Shown: positions 1 through 9,285, counted from the first letter of the stretch. The stretch: DNA of 63,539 nt from Flavobacterium tructae (GCF_002217475.1 NZ_MUHH01000046.1:1-63539), one strand, 5' to 3'. Translations and numbers: made by a program. The notes: generated by a model from the sequence alone, not told the origin.

Positions 1-102
1 TCCAATACAATCGCCTGTTTTGTTGTTTATCTTAATTGTACCCTCTTTAACACATTGATTGAGCAGATTTTTATGCAGCCTTCCGGTTACGATTCCTGCC
101 TA

Positions 103-130
103 CTTTGCGTAAACCTTTGCGATCTTTGCG
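103..130. repeat. Short tandem CTTTGCG motif (3 copies)
   Basis: CTTTGCG occurs at 103, 115 and 124, just downstream of the oxidase gene. It looks like an intergenic low-complexity element rather than a binding site. Nothing else is recognisable in bases 1-153. Confidence 0.4.
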
Positions 131-153
131 GTTAAAAAACAGTCCAAAATTTA

Positions 154-2148
154 CTATTCCGGACTGATAAACGGATAATACTTTTCGTCTATAATAGGTT
201 CAATTCCGAAGAAATCATTCAGAACCGATTCGGCTGTACAGAAGGCACCTTCTACCCAGGCCTGATCGTTTGAATAGGTTTCTCCAACGATAAAAATATC
301 GCAGTCTGCTTTTGGAACGAGTTGTGAAGGTTTTCTAATTTTTCGTTGTACATCACCCAGATTATAGTGTGATTTATAGGCATGATATCCTGCATTAAAA
401 GGAGGCAATGACCAGTCCATATATCTCGTTTCTAAAGGTTCAGGTACGGCCGAATAATCAGTTTGTGGTCCAAAATGTAATGCAGCCAGTTGCGAGCGAA
501 GCATTTTGACCATTACCGGAGTGGCTACACGTGGTCCTTCGAGCGTCTGGCAATCTCTGGACTCCGGAATTTCACGTGTTCCATGAGGACCAAGTTCTAA
601 AGCTTTCCAAAATGTGGTGTATTGAATATCGTCATAACTGGCCAAAATACCATACACTTTTTCTCCTTTTTGATTGAGAGCGTTATCCCCAAAATAAACC
701 ACTTGTCGGATTGGCATATCGGTAATACTTGGACCAATGGTATCTAATTCGGCTATAGCTGAGATTTGCTTTTCTTCTTTAAAAGTCAGACGTTCCTGAA
801 TCGCATTTTCTACCGCAGCTATAAAACTGGCCTTATCGTTAAACGATGTTGCGATAATAACCGGATTTTTTGCTGATTCTATTGCTTTCAGATAATTAGA
901 AGGAAATTTTTCTTTTTTCAGTTTAGCAATTCCTTCCTGCGTTAAAAAATAACTGGTTAGTTTGGCAGGATAAGTTGGGCTTCCGGCTTCGGTTGTTCTC
1001 CACCATGGTGTAGTAAAAAACATCCCAATTTTATAAGAAGGTTCCATAATTACAGATTCCAGATAGAGCTGTACTTCTTCGTGGTTTAATATGTCCTGAC
1101 CTTCATCATCTGTATAACGTGTTGCCTGAGCTACCAGTTCAATGGATGCGCGAGGCATGGCCAAAAATGCAGCATCACATATTTTATTTTCGTCAAGTTT
1201 ATCCGGAGTTGCGCGTTTTGCGGTAGTAAAACGAATCCCTGCCTTAGTATACAGAATCGAACGCAATCGGGTATTCGGAAAATAATTCAGCGTAATTCCT
1301 TTTTGTTTGGCTAGTTTTTCAACTTCATCGAATAAGGCAACAAATAAGCTGGAATATCCTTTTACCAGTGTTTTATATTCTGTTCCCGGCGTAAACTCAT
1401 CATTAACATTAAACGACTGAGCACTATGACTGTTTACTACATTGGAACTATAGCCATTACCATCTGCCAGATAACCAAATCCTTCTTGTCCAAGTCTGTC
1501 ATAGGCAAGATTCCAATATCCAATATCTTTTAGTAAATCTCCTTTTTGAAAGATCGAACTTTCCGGCATATCAATATTGATTTTTCCTTCTTCATAAAAC
1601 TTACACCATTCTCTACGGGTAACAGGGCCTGATGTTGCTGTGATTGCTACAGATTGTATGGTGGTGAATCCATCATCCGGCGGAGCATCTTCACCATAAT
1701 TATTAGTAAAATAAGGAGCCGGCTGATTCGAATTAACATCGGAGACATACATGTTTTTGGTACGCAAAGACATTAAAGGATCCGCTGATTCGTTAAATTC
1801 AACTGAATCTTTCTTTAAATCCAGTTTCTCTATCGTTTTTGTGACTACACGATGTCCTGCTCCTTGTGGAGTGCCGTCCCAATATGAATATCGCATACCG
1901 CCCAATTCCAGATACGAATTGTCTTTGTTGTCTTTATAATGCCACGTACAAACGCGTGCTCCCGCTTCTCTGGTTCCCGGATTTTTTTTAGAAAAATCAT
2001 ATTTCCCCCAGTCGTAGAGTTCTAATACATCGCCTTTAACCAGCATTTTTTCATTTTTGTCGCGTTTGGATTTTCCATCCAATAATCTCCACGCTGTATA
2101 GAGTCCGGCCGCACCGGCTCCAAAAATAGAGTATGTTTTCTTGCTCAT
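154..2148 (-). CDS. FAD-dependent L-amino-acid oxidase-like (flavin monoamine oxidase family)
   Basis: Predicted flavoenzyme that oxidatively deaminates an amino acid or amine to the 2-keto acid or aldehyde with release of ammonia and H2O2. The N-terminus has the Rossmann dinucleotide-binding motif GAGAAGLYTAWRL (about residues 11-23). An ELGGMR segment near residue 80 is typical of the amine/amino-acid oxidase FAD site. The C-terminus has FIVGETYSNDQAWVEGA, the usual second FAD-contact motif with Gly-Glu and a Trp-Val-Glu-Gly helix. At 664 aa it is larger than most family members (450-560 aa), with an insert in the middle. There is no signal peptide, so it is probably cytoplasmic. It lies 43 bp downstream of the keto-acid decarboxylase on the same strand, so the two are probably co-transcribed and the keto acid would feed the decarboxylase. 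The substrate cannot be told from sequence; aromatic amino acids are a guess from the neighbour. Confidence 0.75.
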   Translation of the reverse strand: MSKKTYSIFGAGAAGLYTAWRLLDGKSKRDKNEKMLVKGDVLELYDWGKYDFSKKNPGTREAGARVCTWHYKDNKDNSYLELGGMRYSYWDGTPQGAGHRVVTKTIEKLDLKKDSVEFNESADPLMSLRTKNMYVSDVNSNQPAPYFTNNYGEDAPPDDGFTTIQSVAITATSGPVTRREWCKFYEEGKINIDMPESSIFQKGDLLKDIGYWNLAYDRLGQEGFGYLADGNGYSSNVVNSHSAQSFNVNDEFTPGTEYKTLVKGYSSLFVALFDEVEKLAKQKGITLNYFPNTRLRSILYTKAGIRFTTAKRATPDKLDENKICDAAFLAMPRASIELVAQATRYTDDEGQDILNHEEVQLYLESVIMEPSYKIGMFFTTPWWRTTEAGSPTYPAKLTSYFLTQEGIAKLKKEKFPSNYLKAIESAKNPVIIATSFNDKASFIAAVENAIQERLTFKEEKQISAIAELDTIGPSITDMPIRQVVYFGDNALNQKGEKVYGILASYDDIQYTTFWKALELGPHGTREIPESRDCQTLEGPRVATPVMVKMLRSQLAALHFGPQTDYSAVPEPLETRYMDWSLPPFNAGYHAYKSHYNLGDVQRKIRKPSQLVPKADCDIFIVGETYSNDQAWVEGAFCTAESVLNDFFGIEPIIDEKYYPFISPE

Positions 2149-2191
2149 GATTTTATGATTTTAATTTTTTTATTGCTTTTTAGTAGTTGTT

Positions 2192-3910
2192 TTATTCATT
2201 CCCCAGTCTTTCCATCTGCTGTGCCAGGTCTTTTTGAGGGATTATAATTTCTACCAGAGTGGGCAGATCTGTTTTTCCTTTTAGTTTGAGAAGTACTTCG
2301 TCTAATTCTTTGACGGTTTCAGCACGGTAGCTCTTTGCTCCAAATGCTTTCGCAAGTGCCTGATAGTCCCATTTTGGCAGAATATCAAATTCATCAAACT
2401 TATGAGACGGACCTGCTTTAAAGGAGTCCATGTCTACATATACCTGTTCGATGGCATATACCCCATTGCTCATCACGAAAATTACAGAGTTGATGTTGTA
2501 TTTTACCAGGGTCGAAAGCGCTTGTGCTACCATCATAAAACCACCGTCACCTGCGATAGTCCAGGCTTGTTTACCACTTCCTAACTGAGCTCCGGAAGCA
2601 GCACCGGTTTCAAAACCGATACACTGCCAGGCAGCGGAAGAAATAAAGGCATTCTTAGCTAATCCATACATATTGGTGGCTACGTACATAGACGAACTCA
2701 CACCAAAAGTGAACACAATATCGTCCAGCATTTTTTGTTTTTCCAGAAAATAAGTGGCTCTCTCAAAAAAGCGGTTAAAGGTTATTATTTCGGGAAGTTT
2801 ATCATATTTCGGATCGGAATTGGATCGCCATGGTTCGGGAAATTTTGGCTGAGCCGGAGCTACTGTTTTTAAAGGATATCCTGAAGCTTTTTTGAAACGT
2901 TCGGTTAAGGCTTCGATGAAATCTTTTAAGGTTACATTTTCATAAGTAAAATAACCTACCCGCATTTCCTGCGTGGTTGCCTGAATCATAGCTGAAAATT
3001 TATTCTCTACCAGCCATAAATAATCATCGGTAATAATCGTTCCTAAAGACAAAATGCAGTCTGAAGCTTCCACTATTTTAATCACTTCGGGTATCGAAGC
3101 CTGATCAGAATAAGTTCCTATAAACTTATCTCCTTTCTCATCCAGAACGGTTTTACCGAGTGACGTTGTAGTGTACAGCATTCCACTTACTTTAATAAGC
3201 TCTTCTAACTGCTTTGATAAATTGTGTCGTAAAAGCTCTACCCCTGCGAAAATCAACGGTTTTTTTGACTGACTGATTTGTGTCCAGGCTTGCGAAACTG
3301 CATTCTCCAATTCCGCTGCTTCGCTTTTTATGATCTGAGGTTCTAATTTTTTATTGGAAGGTTTAGGACAAGGTTCGCCCCATACCTCTTTGTAACAGGC
3401 TATATAAACCGGACGCTGATGTGTAAGTGCCGCAATAATTAAGTTATCGATTTTTTCAGGGGCATCGACAGAACTGCTCAGCGTTTCGGCCGCAACGGTT
3501 ACTCTTTCAAAAATTTCCTGATCTGCATTGAGATTGCCTGTAGAATGGTGATAAAGTACATTGTACATATTTCCAATTTGCCTTGCGTCTGCTCCCGGTG
3601 TAGCACTAATTACAACCACAGGACTGCGTTCTACATAAGCACCGGCAATGGCATTCAATGCACTGTAAGTACTTACCCCATATTGCAAAGATACCGCTCC
3701 TAAACCTCGGGTACGGGCATAGGCGTCTGCTGCATACGAAGCATCCAATTCATTTGATGTTCCAATGGTTTTAATGCCGTTAAAGTCTTCGAGAGCTTGT
3801 GTAAAATGTTTTACATAATCGCCCGGGATCTGAAAGACTTCGGTAACATTTAATTGTTTGAGTCGGGTGAGCAGATAATCTGCAACTGTAAATTCTTTTG
3901 TAGGTTTCAT
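2192..3910 (-). CDS. Thiamine-diphosphate-dependent 2-keto-acid decarboxylase (indolepyruvate/phenylpyruvate type)
   Basis: Predicted to decarboxylate a 2-keto acid to an aldehyde, using ThDP and Mg2+. The N-terminal PYR domain includes IPGDYVKHF and the NELDASYAADAYAR helix, whose Glu54 is the expected cofactor-activating glutamate. The C-terminal PP domain has GDGGFMMVAQ (G454-D455-G456) followed about 25 residues later by MSNGVYAIEQ, together the classic GDG-X(~26)-N ThDP/Mg motif. At 572 aa it has the normal length for pyruvate/indolepyruvate decarboxylases. It is the first gene of a two-gene operon with the amino-acid-oxidase-like gene. The pair would convert an amino acid through its keto acid to an aldehyde, for example phenylacetaldehyde or indole-acetaldehyde; that product is inference. 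Acetolactate synthase is a less likely alternative because no companion small subunit is present and the spacing resembles KDC/IPDC proteins. Confidence 0.8.
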   Translation of the reverse strand: MKPTKEFTVADYLLTRLKQLNVTEVFQIPGDYVKHFTQALEDFNGIKTIGTSNELDASYAADAYARTRGLGAVSLQYGVSTYSALNAIAGAYVERSPVVVISATPGADARQIGNMYNVLYHHSTGNLNADQEIFERVTVAAETLSSSVDAPEKIDNLIIAALTHQRPVYIACYKEVWGEPCPKPSNKKLEPQIIKSEAAELENAVSQAWTQISQSKKPLIFAGVELLRHNLSKQLEELIKVSGMLYTTTSLGKTVLDEKGDKFIGTYSDQASIPEVIKIVEASDCILSLGTIITDDYLWLVENKFSAMIQATTQEMRVGYFTYENVTLKDFIEALTERFKKASGYPLKTVAPAQPKFPEPWRSNSDPKYDKLPEIITFNRFFERATYFLEKQKMLDDIVFTFGVSSSMYVATNMYGLAKNAFISSAAWQCIGFETGAASGAQLGSGKQAWTIAGDGGFMMVAQALSTLVKYNINSVIFVMSNGVYAIEQVYVDMDSFKAGPSHKFDEFDILPKWDYQALAKAFGAKSYRAETVKELDEVLLKLKGKTDLPTLVEIIIPQKDLAQQMERLGNE

Positions 3911-4657
3911 TGTTTGGCGGTTCTAAATTAGGAGTATTGTTTGTTTTTGGGCAGCAGATCTCTTCAGCAGTATTCTTTTAAAGTGATCTCCTGATTTGTA
4001 TTTCATTATAAAATTACCAGTCTGCCAAAACACAAATTAAAAAAAAGGCATGAGTGCCGAATTTTTATCCATAAGAAACCCAAATAACAGCATGAGGTCA
4101 GTTTTCACATTTAGAACAAAGGTTGGTCTCTTTATTATCGTCCTTTTCTTTTTTTAAGGTTAAAAATGACTCCATAATTGACGAACAAAAACATACTTAC
4201 CTGTATAACAATTAAATAGACCTAAAAAAACAACCATTTTACGCTTTTCCGTATTAGAATTTTGATGTTATGCGGAAATTCTGACGTTATTTTTTTCTAA
4301 AAATATAAAGCAAAAACACCAATTAACACTTAAGTAACTGAAAATTAATAATTTACAAACTAAAAGATTATTTAAAAAAGGGTATTTTTACGCTGTCCTG
4401 ATATCCCTAAGTTTTTCTAATTTAGATATTCTATAAGCCCCAGTTTTTATTACAAATCCAAATTTAAGCCTGGAAATACTTCTTTTTATTTTTGAATCTG
4501 CGCCTTAGAGCTACTTCTTTTTAGCCTATTTACATCGTATTGCTACAAGCGGAATATCACAAAAAACAAGCCTAAAATACACCCACTGCTTTAAAAAAGG
4601 CAGAGATTTGAATTGCCTTTTCTTAAAGAATATCAGAATATTAAAACTTTTCACCAG
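3911..4657. other. Long non-coding spacer between divergent oxidase/decarboxylase and eCIS operons
   Basis: About 700 bp with no convincing gene on either strand, very AT-rich. It must hold the promoters of both divergent operons. A TAnnTTTG-type -7 box (TATTTTTG) lies at 4487-4494. A short hairpin GGCA-TGAG-TGCC sits at 4047-4058. The length is unusual for this compact segment and leaves room for a leader RNA or regulatory sites. Confidence 0.6.
4463..4494 (+). promoter_or_regulatory. Candidate promoter of the eCIS operon
   Basis: TATTTTTG at 4487-4494 fits the Bacteroidota -7 consensus TAnnTTTG exactly. The -33 side is weak (TTT at 4463-4465, 21-bp spacer). Transcription would start near 4501 and leave a 5' leader of about 155 nt before the ATG at 4658. 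Confidence 0.35.
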
Positions 4658-5260
4658 ATGATTTTTGAAGTTATTCAGATAATTACAGAACAAGTCAACA
4701 ACTACCTCGATGAAATTGGGTTAGAAAAAACGGTTGTGCCTGAAAACATTGCTTTTCTGGAGTCGCAGAATGAAACGGTATCCGGAAATCTGGAGGATAA
4801 GGTGGCACTTACTCTTATCAATCTGGATGAAGAGGCGACTTTGAAAAACTTTCCCAATCACATTGTTCAGGGCAATAAAACGATCTATAAAAACAGTGTC
4901 ATCAACTTGAATCTGTACCTGCTCTTTAGCGCCAACAGAACCATATACATCAACTCTTTAAATGATATTTCGAAAATCATTACTTTTTTTCAGGGGAAAA
5001 AACTTTTTACGCAATCTGATACTATTTACAACCGAAATAATGTAGCCATGGCCAATATCGACAACTTCAGATTTACCATTGAGCTTTACACGCCCACTTT
5101 TGAAGAATTGAACTATATCTGGGGAACTCTGGGCGGCAAACAGCTTCCATCGGCTTTGTACAAGGTGAGCATGATACAAATTGAACGCAATATTGCTCAA
5201 AGCGAAGGACCACTTATCAGCAGAATTAAGGGTATAACGAAAACAAGAAAACAATCATGA
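4658..5260 (+). CDS. eCIS cap / tube terminator protein (DUF4255, Pvc16-like)
   Basis: First gene of the injection-system operon. It resembles the DUF4255/Pvc16 N-terminal family, which caps the distal end of sheath and tube in Afp/PVC-type particles. The pattern is an N-terminal helix (IFEVIQIITEQVNNYL), a beta-rich middle with the NLYLLFSANR strand, and SLNDISKIITFFQGKKLF. The open frame extends upstream to a TTG at 4613, but the ATG at 4658 is preferred: it begins right at the conserved N-terminal helix and gives 200 aa, a normal size. The 3' end overlaps the next gene by 4 bp (ATGA), implying translational coupling. Family assignment is by motif and position; the cap role is established for Pvc16/Afp16, inferred here. 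Confidence 0.75.
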   Translation: MIFEVIQIITEQVNNYLDEIGLEKTVVPENIAFLESQNETVSGNLEDKVALTLINLDEEATLKNFPNHIVQGNKTIYKNSVINLNLYLLFSANRTIYINSLNDISKIITFFQGKKLFTQSDTIYNRNNVAMANIDNFRFTIELYTPTFEELNYIWGTLGGKQLPSALYKVSMIQIERNIAQSEGPLISRIKGITKTRKQS

Positions 5261-6099
5261 GTTATAGTATCACATACGGATTGTTATTGGAAGTAACCAT
5301 TTTGCATAATTATTTCCTGAATAATGGGGAAGAAACCTTTGCAAGTATGTCGAATGACGATAAAGAAAAGATGCTGCAAAAGTTCAATACTGCTGTTTTC
5401 ACCACGATCACACCAACTCTGGAGACCCGCACAATACTCCAAAACTATAAAATGGTGTTCAAAGAAAGTAAAACAGGTTTCAAGATTTACATTAAAGTTA
5501 AAGAAGCTGACGAAACAGATCCGTTTATCAAAGTTCCTGCCGATTTGAACCTAAACTTTCTAATCACTATCCATGACTATCAATTTGAAAATTATACCAA
5601 TTTAGAATTTACTCCTAACCGGGTCCTTCTGTTCAGTAATGTGAAACCTCCTAAAGAGCCGGTTACCTTCAAATACCTGCCAAAAATTAATGACAACAAG
5701 TTAATATCAAGTGCGTATTTAGTATCTGAAGAAACTACAACTGATCTAATTTCAATACTGCATTCCTCAGAAACACAAGACCTGTTTGGGATTATTTCAC
5801 TGACGATGCAAGGCGATAATAGTTCTGAAAACAGTATAGACGATGATGGTAAAATAAACAGTCCAAACTTCAAAATTCATTTTGATAATCGAAAAACGCT
5901 TTGGAAATACATCAACCGGAAAGCTGATACCGAAATTGAAACCAATACAACAAAACCCTTAACACGTTCCGGCTTTGTTGAGATTGACCCGCTAACCGAT
6001 TTTGACGTACCGCAGCCGGTGAGCAGCAGCTATCCTAATCCATCTGTAAAATCAATAACAAAAGACAATGGTGATTACTATTCTGAAATATTTATTTAA
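5257..6099 (+). CDS. eCIS-associated protein of unknown function (candidate cap adaptor)
   Basis: I do not recognise this 280-aa protein by motif. It begins inside the stop codon of the cap gene (ATGA overlap) and ends 19 bp before the sheath gene, so it is tightly embedded in the structural operon. The sequence is soluble, without signal peptide or membrane segments. The first half is mixed helix/strand and the C-terminal third is low-complexity and Ser/Asp/Pro-rich. Position between cap and sheath suggests a structural part of the distal end such as an adaptor between cap and sheath, or a chaperone for the cap. It has no obvious equivalent in the Serratia Afp or Photorhabdus PVC order, so it may be specific to the Bacteroidota lineage. 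Confidence 0.6.
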   Translation: MSYSITYGLLLEVTILHNYFLNNGEETFASMSNDDKEKMLQKFNTAVFTTITPTLETRTILQNYKMVFKESKTGFKIYIKVKEADETDPFIKVPADLNLNFLITIHDYQFENYTNLEFTPNRVLLFSNVKPPKEPVTFKYLPKINDNKLISSAYLVSEETTTDLISILHSSETQDLFGIISLTMQGDNSSENSIDDDGKINSPNFKIHFDNRKTLWKYINRKADTEIETNTTKPLTRSGFVEIDPLTDFDVPQPVSSSYPNPSVKSITKDNGDYYSEIFI

Positions 6100-6118
6100 T
6101 AATTAAAAACAATTAATC

Positions 6119-8215
6119 ATGGCAACAACTTACAAAACACCCGGGGTATATGTGGAGGAAATCGTAAAATTCCCTCCTTCTGTTGCCCAGGTAGAAACAG
6201 CAATTCCCGCTTTTATTGGCTATACTGAAAAAGCTACAAACAAGATTAATGGAGATTTGAAATTAAAGCCAACCCGAATAACCTCTCTCTTAGAGTACGA
6301 ACGTTTTTTCGGCTTTGCAAAACCGGAAACAACCATTAGTGTTACCATCAATGATGTTTCTACTGATAATGGTGATGTTAGATCTATTATTGTAGATCAG
6401 CCTACTTCAAAGCAGCCCTTTTTGATGTATTATTCGCTGCAATTGTTTTTTGCAAATGGCGGAGGTCCTTGCTACATTGTTTCAGTAGGCCGTTATGGCA
6501 ATGATTTAGACGATGCAGATTCTGCTGTTACTGCAATCAACAACAGTAATGCACTAAAAAGCGGATTAGCAGAAATCGAAAAAGTAGATGAACCAACTTT
6601 GTTATTGTTTCCGGACGCCACAAAAGTATCAGGAATCACGATTACGGATTACTATGGATTGTATAACGATGCGCTGACCCAATGCCAAAATCTTCAGGAC
6701 AGATTTACGCTGATCGATACGCTGAATTATGATGAATCGAGCCCTACAGATACAAATATAGACGATTTAAGAAATAAAGTAAGTTCTGAAAAAGATACGA
6801 TTAAATACGGAGCAGCCTATTATCCACATTTAGAAACCATACTTGATTATGCTTTTGATGCAAGTAAAATTGTCTTAAAACACTATTCTTATACGGCAAA
6901 AGCCTATGATCAAATAGCTGCGGGATTAGTACCAATTGAAGATCCTGCTACCGGAATTACGGCTACGGTAACCAAATTAGTAAGTGAACCAGTAGCTGGC
7001 GATATTGCCGGACAAATTAGTGATCTGTTGCTACAGATGTACAGTGCCAATCCCACCGGTTTTGATTTAGGCGGAACTTTTGCGAGCAGCCCTGCCAAAA
7101 AAACGGCTTTCTTAAATAAACTGAACGCTTTACTGACTACTTTGGAAACTTTGTCCATATTAAAGAGTTCCTTAAATGATGAAGCCAATGCTGCCATCAG
7201 TACCATCTCAGACGAAGATCCGGGAATTGCAAATACCATCACCTCAACCCTGAATACTTTCAATTTAATTTTTACGGCTCCGAGTAAAATCGATGCTGTC
7301 TATAAAAATTTAAAAGCGTTAAAGAAAAAAATACAGGATGAAAACACAGATCCTAAACTGAAAAAAATTCTACTAACCGATACTTTAAATTTTGACACAG
7401 AATTAAAAAAACTGGTAACCTATACTCCACTGAATGCTCAAACGGGAATTACCGGATTGGTGAATAATTTCTCAGGTATTGCCGCTGCCCTTACCGCGCT
7501 TATAACCGCTATTAAATCAGTAAACGGAAAAGATTTAAATAATGGAGAATTAAACGGAAGAAAATTAAGTGCTCTGGAAGCAATTGACAACGCTACTTAC
7601 AATAAGATCCTTACCGAAATTTACAACCTTCCTATAACACTTCCGCCAAGCTCGGCTATTGCAGGAATCTACGCCAGAGTTGACAAAGACAGAGGGGTTT
7701 GGAAAGCTCCGGCCAATGTAAGTCTGAACTATGTCATAAAACCTACCGTAAAAATTACCAACAACATTCAGGACGGTTTAAATGTTGATACTGTTGCCGG
7801 TAAATCAATCAATGCCATCAGAAGTTTCACCGGCAAAGGAACTTTGGTTTGGGGGTCCCGAACATTAGCCGGAAACGATAACGAATGGCGTTATGTACCA
7901 GTGAGACGTTTCTTTAATATGGCCGAAGAATCCATCAAAAAAGCAACCGAACAATTTGTATTTGAACCTAACGATGCCAACACCTGGATACGCGTGCGAG
8001 CCATGATAGAAAATTTCCTGATTCTGCAATGGAGAGCCGGAGCATTGGCCGGAGCTAAACCGGAACAGGCTTTTTATGTCAGAATCGGATTGGGGCAAAC
8101 CATGTCGGCTATAGACATTCTCGAAGGCCGCTTAATTGTCGAAATTGGAATGGCGGTAGTTCGTCCGGCGGAATTTATCATACTTCGCTTCTCTCACAAA
8201 ATGCAGGAATCTTAA
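6119..8215 (+). CDS. eCIS contractile sheath protein (Pvc2/Afp2-like, phage tail sheath family)
   Basis: Forms the contractile outer sheath whose shortening drives the inner tube into the target. The N-terminus MATTYKTPGVYVEEI plus the nearby AIPAFIGYTEKA is the hallmark of tail-sheath proteins. The C-terminal domain carries FMAEESIKKAT-type helices, FLILQWRAGALAGAKPEQAF and the terminal DILEGRLIVEIGMAVVRPAE/FIILRFSHK strands that exchange between subunits. At 698 aa it is large; the middle (about residues 220-500) is an insertion that probably decorates the particle surface. Only one sheath gene is present, unlike Afp/PVC, which have three. It precedes the tube genes by 29 bp. Confidence 0.93.
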   Translation: MATTYKTPGVYVEEIVKFPPSVAQVETAIPAFIGYTEKATNKINGDLKLKPTRITSLLEYERFFGFAKPETTISVTINDVSTDNGDVRSIIVDQPTSKQPFLMYYSLQLFFANGGGPCYIVSVGRYGNDLDDADSAVTAINNSNALKSGLAEIEKVDEPTLLLFPDATKVSGITITDYYGLYNDALTQCQNLQDRFTLIDTLNYDESSPTDTNIDDLRNKVSSEKDTIKYGAAYYPHLETILDYAFDASKIVLKHYSYTAKAYDQIAAGLVPIEDPATGITATVTKLVSEPVAGDIAGQISDLLLQMYSANPTGFDLGGTFASSPAKKTAFLNKLNALLTTLETLSILKSSLNDEANAAISTISDEDPGIANTITSTLNTFNLIFTAPSKIDAVYKNLKALKKKIQDENTDPKLKKILLTDTLNFDTELKKLVTYTPLNAQTGITGLVNNFSGIAAALTALITAIKSVNGKDLNNGELNGRKLSALEAIDNATYNKILTEIYNLPITLPPSSAIAGIYARVDKDRGVWKAPANVSLNYVIKPTVKITNNIQDGLNVDTVAGKSINAIRSFTGKGTLVWGSRTLAGNDNEWRYVPVRRFFNMAEESIKKATEQFVFEPNDANTWIRVRAMIENFLILQWRAGALAGAKPEQAFYVRIGLGQTMSAIDILEGRLIVEIGMAVVRPAEFIILRFSHKMQES

Positions 8216-8244
8216 CTAAACACTAACATTAAAAAATACAGATC

Positions 8245-8673
8245 ATGAGCTATCCGCTATCAAAGTTTCATTTCTCAGTTGACTGGGGTGGAACAAAAAT
8301 AGGATTTACAGAAGTTTCGGGATTAGATGTCGAAACTGAGGTTATTGAATACCGTCACGGAGCAAGTCCTGAATACAGCAAGATCAAAATGCCGGGCATG
8401 CAAAAATTCTCTAACATCACACTGAAAAGAGGAACCTTTAAAAGTGATAATGAGTATTATGCCTGGTGGAATACGGTAAAACTAAACACCATAGAAAGAA
8501 GAGATATTACCATCAAGTTACTGGACGAAGAGCACAATCCTGTGGCCATCTGGAAAGTAAAAAATGCATGGCCTACCAAAATTCAATCTACTGATTTAAA
8601 AGCCGACGGAAACGAAGTCGCTATCGAATCTATGGAATTGGTTCACGAAGGTTTATCGATTCAAAATGACTAA
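8245..8673 (+). CDS. eCIS inner tube protein 1 (T4 gp19-like, Pvc1-like)
   Basis: Hcp/gp19-fold protein that stacks as hexameric rings to form the inner tube inside the sheath. The recognisable pattern is SKFHFSVDWGGTKIGFTEVS near the N-terminus, then KMPGMQKFSNITLKRGTF, WWNTV and DITIKLLDEEHNPVAIWKVK, as in phage tail tube and Pvc1/Afp1 proteins. Its 142 aa is normal length. It follows the sheath directly and is separated by only 2 bp from a second tube gene of the same family, so one copy is probably the main tube and the other the first ring next to the baseplate. Confidence 0.92.
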   Translation: MSYPLSKFHFSVDWGGTKIGFTEVSGLDVETEVIEYRHGASPEYSKIKMPGMQKFSNITLKRGTFKSDNEYYAWWNTVKLNTIERRDITIKLLDEEHNPVAIWKVKNAWPTKIQSTDLKADGNEVAIESMELVHEGLSIQND

Positions 8674-8675
8674 TC

Positions 8676-9122
8676 ATGGCTAATTATTATCCACCTGTCG
8701 GTTTTCACTTTTTAGTAGAATTTCAAGGTCTTGGTACGAAAGAAAAAGACCATCAGTTCCAATCGGTTTCCGGCTTGTCTGTTGATATCGAGACAGAAGA
8801 AATTGCCGAGGGTGGAGAAAACAGATTCAAACACAAACTCCCGGTAAAGACAAAATATCCAAACCTGACTTTAAAGAGAGGAATATTGATTGATTCTGAT
8901 GTTATTGACTGGTGCAGAAAAGCTATTGAAAATTTTTCTTTTGAACCCGTAAACCTGACTGTCAAACTACTCAACCAGGAGCATCAGCCTTTGGTTTCCT
9001 GGAATGTGGTTCACGCCTACCCTGTAAAATGGTCGGTTGAAGACTTTAATGCCGAAGAAAGCAAGCTCGTCGTCGAAAACATTGAGCTTACTTATAATTA
9101 TTTCACCTTAATGAAAAGTTAG
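8676..9122 (+). CDS. eCIS inner tube protein 2 (T4 gp19-like, Pvc5-like)
   Basis: Second tube paralogue, 148 aa, with the same pattern as its neighbour: YYPPVGFHFLVEFQGLG, FQSVSGLSVDIETEEI, KTKYPNLTLKRGIL and NLTVKLLNQEHQPLVSWNV. It is clearly diverged from tube 1, which suggests a specialised ring such as the tube initiator that joins the baseplate, as proposed for Afp5/Pvc5. It starts 2 bp after the tube 1 stop and ends 2 bp before the small DUF5908 gene, so all are cotranslated. Confidence 0.9.
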   Translation: MANYYPPVGFHFLVEFQGLGTKEKDHQFQSVSGLSVDIETEEIAEGGENRFKHKLPVKTKYPNLTLKRGILIDSDVIDWCRKAIENFSFEPVNLTVKLLNQEHQPLVSWNVVHAYPVKWSVEDFNAEESKLVVENIELTYNYFTLMKS

Positions 9123-9124
9123 TT

Positions 9125-9283
9125 ATGCCAATAGAAATAAAAGAGCTTCACATTAAAATAAATGTAAGTGAAGGATCGAAACCGGCTGCTTCTCCAAATT
9201 CTCCGAAAAGTAAAGGAGAAGAGCCCGTTGCCGAATGTGTAGATCAGGTAATGAAAATTATCGAACGTAAAAAAGAACGTTAA
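9125..9283 (+). CDS. DUF5908 family small eCIS protein
   Basis: A 52-aa ORF (ATG 9125, TAA 9281-9283) filling the gap between tube 2 and the LysM protein, with 2 bp on either side. The N-terminus MPIEIKELHIKINVSE matches the signature of the DUF5908 small proteins that accompany Bacteroidota contractile injection systems. A flexible Ser/Pro/Lys linker follows, then a basic amphipathic C-terminal helix (VDQVMKIIERKKER). The function is unknown; the conserved place between tube and baseplate genes suggests an assembly or tube-baseplate linking role. Confidence comes from the motif, the exact fit in the gap and the reading frame. Confidence 0.75.
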   Translation: MPIEIKELHIKINVSEGSKPAASPNSPKSKGEEPVAECVDQVMKIIERKKER

Positions 9284-9285
9284 TC

